A stretch of DNA of 64,000 nucleotides from Symbiodinium natans (GCA_905221605.1 CAJNDS010002757.1:432001-496000), one strand, 5' to 3'; shown: positions 22,330 through 34,005, counted from the first letter of the stretch. Notes: generated from the letters alone by a model not told the origin. Program-made: numbers and translations.

Positions 22330-22440
22330 GATTGGAGGCCCAGAGTCTGCAGGCGCCCCTTGAAAGAGCCCTTCTTGCCCTCGCAAGGCAATGAAGCCAT
22401 TGACGTCCAACTCGGTCTTCCTCGCCATCTGCTCAAGTCT
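22330..22440 (-). CDS. Candidate exon with a DVNGFIALR motif
   Basis: The minus strand reads MARKTELDVNGFIALRGQEG then LFQGAPADS. The DVNGFIALR core resembles DVSTNGFSALR in the candidate exon at 23355-23480. Both resemble the middle of an EF-hand loop, but neither has the full set of ligands. Confidence 0.4.
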
Positions 22441-22794
22441 CGACTTGGGTTAAGGATTAGGGCTTGACTGGGGTCACGCTGGTGCCTCTTAGAATCGAGT
22501 TCCCTCTAAAAGGGAACCCCAAACAAAAACAAAGAAAGAGGCCCTCATTGAACAACTGTTGGCTGTTGGCTTTTCAACCTGCTATTCTGACTCTTCTTGC
22601 ATTCCCTACAAGCCAACAGCAGGGGTTGTTCGATGGGGGCCGCAGTACTGCAGTACATAGTCAGGGATTCCAGAGTGCAACAGCTTGACACCCGTAAACC
22701 CCGCTGCAAAGGGCGCCTGAACCCTTCCACCACACTGACATCAAAACCGCCCCCAAACCCTAAAACCCGCAAGGGCCAAGTCTCAGATGCTCAT

Positions 22795-23095
22795 CGCTGA
22801 TGGTCTCGAGGATGATGGGTCGGACCGACTCACGGGCGCTGGACGAGAGGTACGTGCAGAGTTTCAGGACCTGGGTCTTGAGCGAAAGGATTTGCTTCCT
22901 GGCCCCAGTGGGTTTAGGGTTTAAGGCCCAAGGCCTTTCTAACAACCTCCTGTCAAAAGCTGACAGGTTCTTGCAAGCCCTACCAGTTCTTTGCAGCCAT
23001 AACTGCCAACGCCCCCAAGACCGCCAGGTGGCGCTTCCCAGCTGCAGCTGCTCCCCATGCGCAAAGGCCAACGCCACAAGCTCATGACCGGACAC
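22795..23095 (-). CDS. Candidate coding segment, one or two exons
   Basis: One open minus-strand frame contains HELVALAFAHGEQLQLGSA and, after a GCCAG acceptor near 22900, KQILSLKTQVLKLCTYLS and SARESVRPIILETISDEHL. The second part has the better coding texture. No family recognised. Confidence 0.4.
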
Positions 23096-23354
23096 GAAAC
23101 CTCGACATGACACGGGTTTAGGGTCGTGGGCATCCACTCATGAAGACCGATCTATGCTTCAAGAGCCTACCGTTTTCAAGTATAACATAGGGACCCTGGC
23201 ACCGATTTGGACTTCGCGATGTTAAGCCGTAGCTGTTAGGCCATCGCACTGCCGTTTCGAGCCGGACAAAGAAGCCAAACGCTTCGAAGCAGCATTAAGT
23301 GGCCCCTGCAAGGGCCCCCAAAAGCCGAAAGAGGTCCCTAAGAGGCCGCCGGCT

Positions 23355-23480
23355 TTAGCACTGCGATCCCCATCCATTATTCCCTTTTTCACCCAACGTA
23401 AGGCCGAGAAGCCGTTGGTAGACACGTCGCAGCGCTGGAACTGTTGAATCAGCTCATCAAGCGCCGCCTTGATGGGAGGA
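23355..23480 (-). CDS. Candidate exon with DVSTNGFSALR motif
   Basis: The minus strand reads IPPIKAALDELIQQFQRCD followed by VSTNGFSALRWVKKGIMDGD. A helix, then an EF-hand-like loop (D, S, N, G, F). Related to the candidate exon at 22330-22440 by this motif, so the two probably belong to one protein. Identity unknown. Confidence 0.45.
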
Positions 23481-23489
23481 ATGCATGCG

Positions 23490-24000
23490 TTTAGGGATTA
23501 AGATTTTAGGGTTTAGGGTTTAGGCTTTCGACTCTCACAACTAGAGGGGGTTCAGGGTTTAGGTTTCAGGGTTTAGGGTTTTTCTGTTTAGGCTTGACCC
23601 GCTTGCTCGTCAGGCACCGTGGTGCCAATGCGGCCCTGACCCCCAGTGTCCCAATGGAAAGCGCTTTGCCAAAAACACTGAGTGGTCTCACCAAGCGCAG
23701 GCCAGCAACCGAAACCAAGATGAATGCACATAATGCATATTGATTTCCTCCTTCTTCATACTTCGAGATCCCCCGGTCCCCCTTTCGCCAACGGGCTCGT
23801 GAAGCAAAAGACAGACCGTCGAAGCCCGTCAACGGACTCCGACTTCCAGTTACAGGCTCGTACTTGAAGGTTCATGGGGTACTTGTAAGTAGGGTTTTGT
23901 TTTAGGGTTTAGGGTTTAGGGTTTAGGCTTTAGGCTTTAGGGTTTAAAGTTTAGGGTTTAGGTTTTGGGGTTTAGGGTCTAGGGGTTTAGGGTTCAGGGA
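23490..24000. repeat. Scattered degenerate TTTAGGG units
   Basis: Short runs at about 23503-23525, 23560-23585 and 23885-24000 with many substitutions. Confidence 0.8.
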
Positions 24001-24080
24001 GGCCCGCCGTCATACCCCCGCCAACCCCTCGCATTGGATGAACATGGCCGAAGGCCCCTTCTCAACAAAGTTCAGCCAGA
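24000..24080 (-). CDS. Candidate short exon
   Basis: The minus strand reads VWLNFVEKGPSAMFIQCEGL and ends at a TGA. Good codon texture but no family recognised. Confidence 0.3.
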
Positions 24081-24189
24081 CATTTTTTTTAATTTGTAGA
24101 CTTCAAGAAGAATAAACTCACACATGCGTACGTTTCATAAAATTAATGTCAAATAAAGACTTAAGTCCTGCTGAGTCCCCTTGAAACCC

Positions 24190-24372
24190 CAAAAACTCTA
24201 GCCAACAAACCAAACCCTAGTCTGGGAAACTGGACCGGCCTTCTCTGCGTCCGTCATCTTCTTCTCCATCTGAGAGGGTTCCTGCTCCGGGCCCTTCCTG
24301 AGCTTTTTAGAGGCTTGTGCTGAGAGGGTTCCTGCTCCAGGCCCTTCCTGAGCTTTTTTTAAAGGCTTGTGA
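24190..24372. repeat. Two-copy 50-bp tandem duplication inside a lysine-rich coding-like segment
   Basis: Units at 24271-24320 and 24321-24372 both start tgagagggttcctgctcc. On the minus strand the copy nearer 24271 reads KKLRKGPEQEPSQMEKKMTD in an open frame. The unit length is not a multiple of three, so the extra copy breaks the frame. A recent duplication of an exon edge is likely. Confidence 0.7.
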
Positions 24373-25019
24373 GGTTTCTGGGGGGGGGGGGGGGGGTTGT
24401 GAGGCGTTCAGGGCCTGTAGGGGGGCCTTAGAGTGTTCACGTGAACAGCTGGGACCTTTTTGTCTTGGGAATGTTTTCACGGGTTTGGGATGCATGCTGG
24501 CAGGGGGTTTTGGGGGCTGGGGGCAGGGATGGTTGGGGTTCCCAAACACTGGGCTTCGAAATCGAGGCTCTCATCTTCAGGCTCCGGGGTCGGCTCTGAA
24601 ACCGGCTCCAGTACGCGAGTGCCCGCACCTGGCAGGGAAAGATTTCAGCACGGGGTCGAGGCAGCGATGTTGTTATGGTGTTGTTCTGTGGGCCCCGAGA
24701 TCTAGTGATTTTTTCCGAGTGAGCCCAGGACTGTCGAGCAGGGCAAAGGCATCGAAGCCGGCAGGCGAGGAAGCTTCGGGCAGGCAACCACTGGCGCGTC
24801 GGTGTTGGCGTCTTCTGCTGCCGAAAGCCAAACGTCGCAACGGGGTTTTCAAGCGCCTTCGAGATGAATCAGCCCTTGCTGGCATCTTCTTTTGCCTAGC
24901 CAGGCCTAGCCAAGATGAGCAGAGGAAGGTGGTTGTAAACTCATCCTAGATGAGCCCGTCAGGTCGCCTTAGAATAAGGCACCCCCAAACTTTTGGGCAT
25001 AGCTGCATAGCTCCTCCAA

Positions 25020-25360
25020 ACATGGTCGGGGGGCCTCCTGGCAGCTGAGGAGAGCTTCGAGCTCTGGATTCGGCAAATTCTAGATGCCGCCCGAACCACG
25101 CGGAACACATCAGCTCCGAAGCTTGCCTTTGGGTCATACTCACCGCACCCAAAGAGCAAAGACCCGCAGCACCCCTGTGCGGCCCCCAAAAGCCCCTGCC
25201 ACGGCAACTCTCGGCACCCACCCCACCCTGAACCCAACGCTCCTGAAGTTGGCACGGCTGTGCTCGATGCTTCACAAAGCCACCATGGACTCTCAAGGCC
25301 CCCCCGAGGCCGGGCCTGGGGAGCTCCCGGAACTCGGGCATGGAGCACATGAGCACTGAT
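25020..25360 (-). CDS. Possible exon, uncertain
   Basis: A minus-strand frame reads EYDPKASFGADVFRVVRAAS then RICRIQSSKLSSAARRP. Arginines at 3-4 residue spacing recall an S4-like or amphipathic helix, but no membrane exons surround it. Several frames here are open because of GC-rich composition. Confidence 0.25.
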
Positions 25361-25994
25361 CAGAAAGCAAGGGAACCCTGAACCCAAGATGAGGGCGGGG
25401 AGGGGGTGACTTGCGTGCTCTCAGCACCAGCGCGCCCCCTCCATGAGACACCCCTAAGCCCTCGTGCTTTGGCCTGTCGAGGTTTGGAGTTGGGAGGTTC
25501 CAGATTCCTGGAGCCCGAATGGAGAAAAATGAAGACCCGAAGGCCAGGAACCAGAAAAATTGAGCTCAGTATCCCTAAGCAGCCTCAAACTTCGTTTTTG
25601 CATCTGGACTGCGCAGCCTTAAACTTAAAGCCGCAAACCCTAAACTCACCATGTAAGGTAGGGTGTCTCTTTCGCGTATCCCCACTAGGGCACGAGACTT
25701 ATACCCTCAGACCGTACCTTCGAAGCAAGTAAGACTCGGCATGTACGTACCACGTAGCCCACTCGTTTGGGTAAACTGCAGGCTTCGGTGGGTCCTTTTT
25801 TTAAGGGGGGGGGGGGGGGGACGGGGTTCCAGGGTGTTGGCCGCACCTTGGGCATACTGCACAGTCATAGTGTCCAGGTCTGTCGGAGTGGCCTCAAGCC
25901 GGAGGCGGTTCGCAGCCCGGGGCGCCTTGTGGTGCCTTTACACTGAACTTCCTCTCCCGCTTCGGACACCGGGCTTCCCAGCGTTTTCCCAACC

Positions 25995-26090
25995 CTCATC
26001 CACACAACACCCGAAAAGAGAAAGAGAGAGAGAGAGAGGGAGAGAAAGGGAGAGAGAGGGAGAGAGAGAGGGAGAGAGAGAGAGACTCTT
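25995..26090. repeat. GA-rich purine microsatellite
   Basis: About 70 bp of GAGAGAGG-type repeats. Confidence 0.9.
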
Positions 26091-26099
26091 TCTGGGAAG

Positions 26100-29008
26100 C
26101 CGCTTCGCGTGTTGTCAGGGGCAACGCCACCACTGGTCCAACTTGGCCCAACTTGGAGTTGATTTGCTGCTGAAGCTTTGCAATCTGCGTGGTGACCTGG
26201 GCTGCAGGCTCGTTTGGCATAAGTCTTGCATGCCGGCTCGAAGCTCAGAAGCTTCTAAGCATACTTCGAGGAGCCAGAGCAAGGGCAGTCGTCCCTAAAT
26301 ACCACATCTAGCTGTCGACACCTCGACCAGGGAACCTCATACTGAAACCGGCTGGTGCCCACCACCGCCCCAATCTCTACAGGGTCCGGTAGGGATGATG
26401 ACGTCTCCCATCGCATGCTCACAATCCCCTCTAGTCAGGGACCCTCAACCGGGCCCATGTGCCGATCATCGCTCATAGCCACCGCGCGACATCATCGATG
26501 ACGTGCTGCACGTTCTGGAGCTGTCCGGACATAGTCGCCAAGAACTCCACGGATTCGGGGCTGTCCTCCGAGCATGGCGGTTGTGGACCCTACAGCCTCA
26601 ACAGCAACTTCTTAGTCGTGAACGGATGTAGAATGTCACGAAGTTGTGGGTTGGGAGTTCGGCGGCCTCCGTGCAACCATAGCCATGGTGGAAACAAAAA
26701 ACGAGCAGCTGCAGAAACACCCAGGCGACGCATAGAAGCAAAAAACTGGAGCCATGGTGCGCTTTTTTTGCGGGACCATGATGTGTACTCAGATTACGCC
26801 CTTTTGACCATAGGGCCAAAACAGGAGCCCGAACTTCCCCAAGCTATCTGACATCGAGCTGTGCCCGTGTGCATGCACTCACCCCGCCACTTCTGGGATG
26901 AGGAGGATGTGTGCGGGCTTCGGTTTTCGGGAGGGATCCGAGGAGTCCGAAGCCACTAGCGCCCTTTCCCACTAAAAGCTGTGCCTCAATCATGGGCTGC
27001 ACAACGAAGGGCTTAGCATCGGGGCCCACTTTCGCCGCCATCATGTCGGCGCAGCAGGCACTCATGGCTTTGGGATGAAAGAAACCCAAAGGCCTCCAAC
27101 CTTGCCCCCCGATCCTGCTGACAACTAAAGCTTCAACCCGATTTCATGTGAAGACTTCTCTGAGACTTCTCTGGTCCCTTTCTGAGCCGCGTCGGAAGTT
27201 CCTCCAGTTGAGTGGACTGAACACGTTGATTTAATCTCAAGTGCAAGGAGTCTCTGTCAGAGCCTTCGTAATCCTTAACAGTTTTTGGACCCTCATGTAG
27301 TTTTGGGGGTCTTCATCATCGTTTATACTCCATAGAAAGCTTCGGAGCAGTGGTCGACCCCAGTAAGGAGTCCCGCTCTCTCTCTCGAACCTGAAGCCCT
27401 AATTTTGTCCGCTGGCCTGGGCTATCTACATCCTCCAGGCAGCTACGCGGGTCGAATTACGATCCTGTGTGGTTGCACTTAATCGCTGTCCGTTGCAGCG
27501 GCTCAGAAGGCGACGTCATCCTTCCGGCCTCTCCAACACGCACTGTGCCCGTTGGCATTTTTGTTTGTTTCTGTTGTGTGGTTTTGTGTTTTGGAAGGGG
27601 TGGGAGAGCACTTTTGAGCTTCCTACGACATGGAACCCGATATTGTTTTAGCATTTTGGGGTACAGATTGTCCCAACATACCTATGTCATGTGGGGCTCC
27701 GACAAAAGTGCTGACAGGGAGCGTTGTCGTGGACGACATCGAGATACTGGCACTTGTCATCCTGCCAGGGGCTAGCAGCAAGCTCTAGGGCTGTCTCCCT
27801 TTTTGCGGGCTGAGAGCGAGACATCCTAAAACCCCCAAAAACCTGATGGCACGGAGCGCCGCCTCACCCAGGAAGTGGAGTAGACTGTTGAAGTGCTCCA
27901 CATCAAAGTCCTCTGCACTCCACACATCCGTATGCACTGTCGTATGAAAAGCCTTTCAGCACTAAGGGGCCTCCACACCGGATTCTTGATTGCAATAAGA
28001 ACCTACCCATGTAAGGGCCCCTCATAAAGGGTGCTTTGCTTGATACGAGTGGGAAGGTTACGTTACCAGGTCCCACCTCCAAATCCAAGCTGAAGACGCG
28101 ACTGCCATGATGCCGCGCAAAGCTGTCCATGGCCTGGCAGACCCGAAACCACACACCCTACATCGGTCCACTCTTTGATCACCCTGCTGCATACGTGTAT
28201 GGGGAGTTGATCTATACTCTGGGCATCTCTGGGCCCTTCTCCGCCTCCTCAGCTCAAGAGATACTATAATCAAGCCCCAAAAAGGGCTCACCGTTCATCG
28301 GCTCCTACATGCACACTGATGCGCCCTGCTTTCCGCGTGCGTTGACACGTCCCTTTATCCTTGCCAGCAGTGCCAGCCTTGTTCGCCTGCTCAGTGGCAA
28401 AGTAGTCGAAGTTTCCAAACCTGGGGATTTTCTTTAGGGTTTTGGTAGATCAGGGTGGCCCACAGCCCGAGCTATGTTCCCCAAACCATTCTTTTTTCAA
28501 TCTGGGCTGGGTGGGGAATGCCAGAAAAAAGCAGCTGCTTGCCTCAAACCCTAAACCCTAAACCTTTCTCTGCCTATGACTTTGTAAACCTTCATGAAGC
28601 GGTTTGGATTTGGGGTTTTCGGCCTCCTGCCAGGGGCTTCCTGGCCCCTGGCCGGAGCCTCCCCTGGCCTTCTGCTTCCAAAAACAACTTGTTTTAACTC
28701 TTCTGACGCCCACCTGGGACCCCCGCATCAGACTTCATGGGACCCTGCTAAAAACCTCTGCTCTAGATCAAGCCTTTGTGAAGGAGGAAGCTGCCATGTA
28801 GACAGTGCCAAGTAAGAAAAATGGATATATAATTCAAATGGAAATGGATTCTGGGAGGGTGACCGGCCCAGGCCAATCGTAAACCCCAAACCCTTAACCC
28901 TAAAGCCCTAAACCCTCAACCCTAAACCCTGACCCCAATCCCAAGTTGCTTCCTAGCAACGCCTCCGCCTGGGAGAGGAGCTGGTCGTCGATGCTCCTGC
29001 GCTTGCTC
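26100..29008 (-). CDS. Series of candidate exons of an unidentified gene or genes
   Basis: Minus-strand segments with coding texture, in transcript order: 28945-29008 (VVLSKRRSIDDQLLSQAEAL); 28362-28430 (RFGNFDYFATEQANKAGTAG); 28072-28165 (VCQAMDSFARHHGSRVFSLD, ending at a GTAACG donor); 27868-27918 (EDFDVEHFNSLLHFLGEAAL, with AG acceptor and GT donor); 26935-27075 (MMAAKVGPDAKPFVVQPMIE); 26505-26595 (ESVEFLATMSGQLQNVQHVI); 26290-26430 (DPVEIGAVVGTSRFQYEVPW); 26100-26240 (PAAQVTTQIAKLQQQINSK). Mostly soluble and helical. A hydrophobic piece, FLLLCVAWVFLQLLVFCF, at about 26690-26745 may be a membrane helix or an intron by-product. No family recognised, and one gene or several cannot be told. 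Confidence 0.4.
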
Positions 29009-29039
29009 AGAACCACCTGTGCGTTAGAGCTTAGGCATT

Positions 29040-30330
29040 TCGGGGCTCTTGCACCTGGTTCTTATAAGGCAGTTTGGTACGTTGAGTTTTCAAGAAAATC
29101 TTCAACCAAAAAAGTATGATTTAACCAATGAATTAAGGCAGCGGAAGTGGTCTCTACTTTAATAGAAATTTGTTGATTCGCATGTTCTGCTTCTAACTTG
29201 GGGTCTTGCTTACTTCGGAGAGGTGGCATTATGTGAAATCATCTTTGCATGAAATCTTGAAAATTCCCAAATCAGTCCAAAAGTCCAAACAACTTGAACT
29301 TTGTGACGTTTGGACTTTCGTGCCTGAAAATCTTGGACTTTTGTACTTTGACCCCTCATCCTCCACAGCAACCACACAGCAGCTACGCGTCACCGGGGGA
29401 GGGGGGGGGGGGGGGGGATGTCATTTGGGAATACGAGAACCAAAAACCTTGCTACACATGCCTCAGGGCAGCATGAAGCGAACCGCAGTGGTCACACAAC
29501 CTAAGCCCTAAACCCTAAACCCAAAAAAACAACCCTAATATGATGTCAGTCCCCAATGTGGGGCTGGCCTACTGGGGTTAACTTTATGACGTGAACAAAT
29601 CAAAGGATTTCCACCACAAAGTGGCACTAAAAAACGACTCACATTACTACTTGAATTGGAGCCCCACCCTCCACCTACCCGACTTAACAACCATAATAAG
29701 AAATTGCCAAATTGACACAATCCAATTGATAGATTTTGGGGCCAGATCCATGAGAATCATTTGAAGCATTACTCCATCCCCCCATGGAATTTGTAGCTTT
29801 GGTGCCTTGATAAAGTTCAACAAGCGAACTTTTCAAGGAACAATTCCATTATTAACTAAACTGCCAAAACTGCTTAAGGACAACTCACTCAATGTGGTGT
29901 ATCATACTTGTCGAGTTTTCAGGTTTTGTCATCTGGCTATTTGCACCCAAGCAGCCCCTACTTTCGAGGGGGAAGGCTACTACGAGGGCTGACTGCATTT
30001 ACTACAATCCCTATTCTTTAACAAAATCTCAGAGACCTATAATAAACGCCCTATTTTTGTGAAGATGACCGGCCTGCTCAAAGGACCTCCCGCTGAGGGC
30101 TTGACTGAGGAATCAACTTCCGGAGCCCCCGTCAGTAGCCACAAAAAAAATACATACTCCAAAATTGCGAAAAACTTTTACAAGCCAATAATCGCCAAAT
30201 TAAACAACGATAAACTGCAGCATCCTACAAGAAGCTGAGAACAGGCTATAGCCAGAATGAGCTAGAACGAAGTCAAGCACACCCTACAGATGTAGAATAA
30301 CGATCAGATCCAGAACATCGCCACCATCCA
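29040..30330. other. AT-richer island without a recognised gene
   Basis: Base composition drops clearly below the neighbours. Contains a G run at about 29400-29418, short open frames and no telomere-type arrays except a few units near 29505. May be an inserted element, but no terminal repeats or coding remains were recognised. Confidence 0.45.
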
Positions 30331-30362
30331 CGGATGATCGGCGTCGGGGCACTTAACCCGTC

Positions 30363-32440
30363 TGCATCTTCAAAAGCTCTTTCTTGCGCTTGTCCATTCG
30401 GGCGTTTTCTTTGGGGGGGGGGGGGGGACACACAGCAAGGGATTCTGGCCCGTCATAGAGCCTTGCATCTCCGGGGCACCCAAACAAAACAGGATCATTC
30501 TGTAGGGAACTACCCCGATCCCAAGCGCGGATCGAGGTGAGCACTGAAATTGTGCCCCTAAACCCTAAACCCTAAACCCTAAACCCTAAACTGTAAACCC
30601 TAAACCCTAAACCCTAAACCCTAAACCCTAAACCCTAAACCCTAAACCCTAACCCTAAACCCCAACCCTAAACCCCAAACCTCAAACAGTCTCTCAAGCT
30701 CAAGGCCCTCAAGGCCTTGGCGCATGGAAAGGCCTGCTCAAGGCCGAGGGTTTTGGGGGTTTGGGATTCTTTGGCGGCTTGAAAGGGTTGGTTGGTACTT
30801 CGACCAGTAACCTAGCCAGCAACTGCTGATCAATTGTTCGCCACATCAGCTCAGCCTGCGAGGTCAAAGCCCAAACACCCTGAAACCCTTTGAGGGACCC
30901 TTTCTTCCTAGAGCCCTTAAACCCAAAGCACCCAAACCCTAACCCCAAATCCCAAACACAAACCCTTAAACCCCTAAACCCCCAAAGAACCCCCAAAACA
31001 ACCCGCCCATGCCTCCAGGAGCAGCTTCAAGTCCTGGAGTCTCCCACTACACCCTCCCTCCTAAACCACCCCCCAACAGTCCGTAATGGGGATTAGACTA
31101 CGGAGTACTATAATCCCCATTAAGGACTGTTAGTATAGGGGGAACATCCCAAGTTTAGGGCTTTTATCATCACAACAACGACAATGGATGCTACAGATGG
31201 ATGAAGCAAAAGCCCTCTGTGGCAGAACGAGCCCCCAGCCTCCAGCTCCTCATCGAAGCCTTGGCGGTTTAGGGTTTAGGGTTTAGCGTTTTTAGGGTGT
31301 TAGGGTAAAGAATTTAACGGCGCGGCTGCAAAAGAAGGGCTCTGCCTTTGCAAACTGAGATCGGGACGCCACTTGATAGCCTGGCAGGGGCTTCGTTCTA
31401 AACCCCAAGTTCTACCCTCAACGCTTCTGCTCTCCCGCCGTACCTTGAAGCCGATGACGCGGGCTGCTGGGTCCGGGTTCAGCTCACCAAGCAGCATCAT
31501 CTTCATGCTGCACATGAGTTCCGTCTCGTTCCTGGGCGTTTTGGGGCTTCGGCTTTGTGGCAGAATGTCTGGCTACGTGGCAGGGGTAGGCGAAGGGGTG
31601 AGGTCAGGAAAGCGTATGTAAACAAGAATGCTTCAACAGCCAAGGTCCTTCCATTGCTGTGATGCCACGCATAGAGGTGGCTGTGCCTGTAGACTCTCCA
31701 TTGCTCTGTCCGCGCCTGGAATTCTTGAGAGGTGACACAAGCCGCACAGACCCCCAAACCCCAAAGCCGGAGATCTCCTTGCACACTATGACGTATCTGA
31801 ATTCGTGACTAAACGGAGTGGTGGTTTGATTGCTCCAACATCCCTGCGGACCTCATGCATGTCGTAGACTTCTGGCCAGAGCATCATGTTGCCACCTGCG
31901 CAGGATTTAGGGGTTCAGGGTTTAGGACTTAGGGTGGGTGGAGGAGACTGTGGGTGGGTGGGCTGGCCGCAGACCCGCCTTTGATGTCATACCTCAGCTG
32001 CCATGACATCCACTACAGCTGCCAGGGGCGGCCATCAGAACTTCCAGATCCACTTCCCTCCCTAAACTCAAACAGCCATCCGAAGGTCCGAAAGTGTTGG
32101 GCAAAGCGTCCCGGGAATCAGGTTCAACATGTGCAGTATGCTGGTGGAGCCCGTTCTCCCCGAGCTCACGATGAAGACGGCTGGAGCGCAATCAGAGGTC
32201 GTGCCTCCGGGGGTGGTTTTCGCACTGAGGCCGGCTTGAGGGATGCGAGGTGGGTTTAGGGTTTAGGGTTTAGGGTTTAGGGTTTAGGGTTTAGGGTTTA
32301 GGGTTTAGGGTTTAGGGTTTAGGGTTTAGGGTTAGCCTTACTCCCCCGGCAGGGTCTCAACCATCACAAAATGCTTGAACATGGGTGCTGGCAAAGGGGC
32401 AAAGCAGCTCGCGGCTATCGCTGCTCCTGGACCACAGCTG
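30363..32440 (-). CDS. Sulfotransferase-like gene, multi-exon
   Basis: The anchor is an exon at about 32112-32195 reading FIVSSGRTGSTSILHMLN then LIPGT, a P-loop of the type that binds the 5'-phosphosulfate of PAPS in sulfotransferases. Following minus-strand segments fit the family order: 31822-31898 (MMLWPEVYDMHEVRRDVGAI), 31443-31525 (ETELMCSMKMMLLGELNPDP, then AARVIGFK with a GTACGG donor), 31310-31386 (AIKWRPDLSLQRQ). The VIGFK then KW run matches the conserved GFKE(I/V)RW region, with Ala where Glu is usual. Less certain downstream exons: 31206-31262, 30790-30866 (MWRTIDQQLLARLLVEVP), 30363-30415 (MDKRKKELLKMQT). A possible upstream exon at 32340-32440 reads PAPMFKHFVMVETLPGE. It would transfer sulfate from PAPS to an unknown acceptor. 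Confidence 0.65.
30555..30685. repeat. Interstitial CCCTAAA array
   Basis: About 17 units with a few variants, in a presumed intron near the 3' end of the sulfotransferase-like gene. Confidence 0.96.
31075..31150. mobile_element. Short palindromic element, copy A (MITE-like)
   Basis: Arms aacagtccgtaatggggatt (starting 31075) and the reverse complement of ataatccccattaaggactg meet near 31103. The right arm continues through tatagggggaacatccc. Copy B at 34422-34510 shares about 45 bp of the same arm. Non-coding and in a presumed intron. Confidence 0.7.
32252..32335. repeat. Interstitial TTTAGGG array
   Basis: About 12 perfect units directly upstream of the sulfotransferase P-loop exon. Confidence 0.97.
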
Positions 32441-32719
32441 CTTTCAACTTGGGTACACCGTGCTTTTTTCCAAAAGATCCGATATCCTCGTCTCAGATGT
32501 AGCTAACAGGTCGAGCCGACCCTGCAGCAAGGTCAGAGGACCTTAGGCTTCGGGCCTGTCTGGGGGGGTTCAGGGATGTTTGGGGGACCCGGGGCATTTT
32601 TGCTGAGGGTTTCTTGGGCTTCAAGTCGTGTCTCAAATTGGAGGTCCATCTCTTAATAAGGCCGTGCGCGCTGGAGCTCAGCGTGCCACCGCGTTCCTCA
32701 AAGTGCGACTATTCTTCTT

Positions 32720-32860
32720 CTAGGAAGCCAAAGATTTGTACATGACCTCGACCCCGAATTTGAAGAACCTCCCACACAGATTGTGGCGGCCGTTCAGCTT
32801 CAGAATTTTTCGTGAGATTTCAAAAATAGGGGTACGCCGACACGTCACATGCACTGAGTT
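32720..32860 (-). CDS. Candidate terminal exon
   Basis: The minus strand reads RRTPIFEISRKILKLNGRHN, then LCGRFFKFGVEVMYKSLAS and a stop. Good composition. No family recognised. It would end a gene lying upstream of the sulfotransferase-like gene. Confidence 0.35.
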   Translation of the reverse strand, partial: NSVHVTCRRTPIFEISRKILKLNGRHNLCGRFFKFGVEVMYKSLAS

Positions 32861-33120
32861 GGCACTATCAATACTAGTTTGGAGAAATGTCATTTTCACT
32901 TCGCTTTTCGCTGTGCAGAGTTGCAGATCATGTAAGGCCCAATGCCCAAGACTAATTCCCATCCTTCCTTCGGAGTTGCTTTGCAGGCTGCATCGGGCAG
33001 GGGGGGGGGGGGGCTCTTTCTGCTTTCTTGGGGTGCAAGACAATTGCGCTTCACAGTTGAAACTACACCGAGAGTCACTGACATTGCCAATGCCAAGAGG
33101 TTCAGGGAACACGAAACGGG

Positions 33121-33266
33121 GGTTTGCGAAACTAAGGGACCCCTAATACAAACCCCAAATAGTAGGACTCACTTGCAATAAGGACCCCAATAAGGTTTAC
33201 GAAACTAAGGGACCTCTAATATAAACCCCAAATAGTAGGACTCACTTGCAATAAGGACCCCAATAA
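33121..33266. repeat. Two-copy 73-bp tandem duplication
   Basis: Units 33121-33193 and 33194-33266 differ by only a few substitutions. A third copy begins and breaks off at about 33267. Confidence 0.93.
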
Positions 33267-33907
33267 GGTACCCCTTAATATCGGAGCAAACCTCCGAACA
33301 TAGACTCAGGCGGTGTTGCAGACTCGGGCCGGCGCACTCCGCGGGCTGGCAGTCAAGAACCTGCTAGCATAAGCTCCACCAAGACCGGATATCTGCCAGA
33401 TCTTCATACATACGTACGTACATACATACATACATAAGTTTCAAACGGTGAAGAGACCTTAAACGGCACTCGAAGGCTGGAAGAATGCGGCCGCTTCTCT
33501 CTAGCTCAGGACATGTATGTGCATCGACATGGCACCGTACTCTACATGGTCTGGTCTCTGATAGCCATAAACTGTGGACTTGAGGCATGGTGGTGATACA
33601 TCACATCGCAGGGAGATGGGAAGATGATGCAGGGGGAGGCAAAGGGGATGAGGGAGCGCGAGGTACAGGGAGGGAGCCTCGGAACCCCGAAACCCACCAC
33701 CTTCAAACCCTAAAACTCCTAAACACCCTTTGCTTCCCCTAAGCCCCGCAATCTTGAACCCTAAACCTGAATAAGATAAACCCAAAAAAAAACCCGGCAC
33801 CCCAAAAAAAGGCAAGAAAGAGAACCCCAAGCCCTGCCTCGCCCAAGCATACCCAGACGGAGAGAAGCAGAGACGTGATCTGCAGACCACGGCCTTTGTT
33901 TGCTTTT

Positions 33908-33968
33908 TTACGTTCATTTCATTTCATTTCATTTCATTTCATTTCATTTCATTTCATACACATACATT

Positions 33969-34002
<34 letters not shown>

Positions 34003-34005
34003 TGT
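33908..34005. repeat. ATTTC pentanucleotide and TA microsatellites
   Basis: About nine ATTTC units (33913-33957) followed by a TATA/GTATA repeat to about 34003. Confidence 0.95.

Noticed and set aside
24317-24949. Plus-strand open frame of about 210 codons
   Set aside because: Glycine-rich start from a G run and no family or codon pattern. It is open mainly because of GC-rich composition.
25030-25090. S4 voltage sensor of a second channel
   Set aside because: Arginine spacing is irregular, the helix contains Ser and Gln, and no S1-S3 or pore exon was found nearby.
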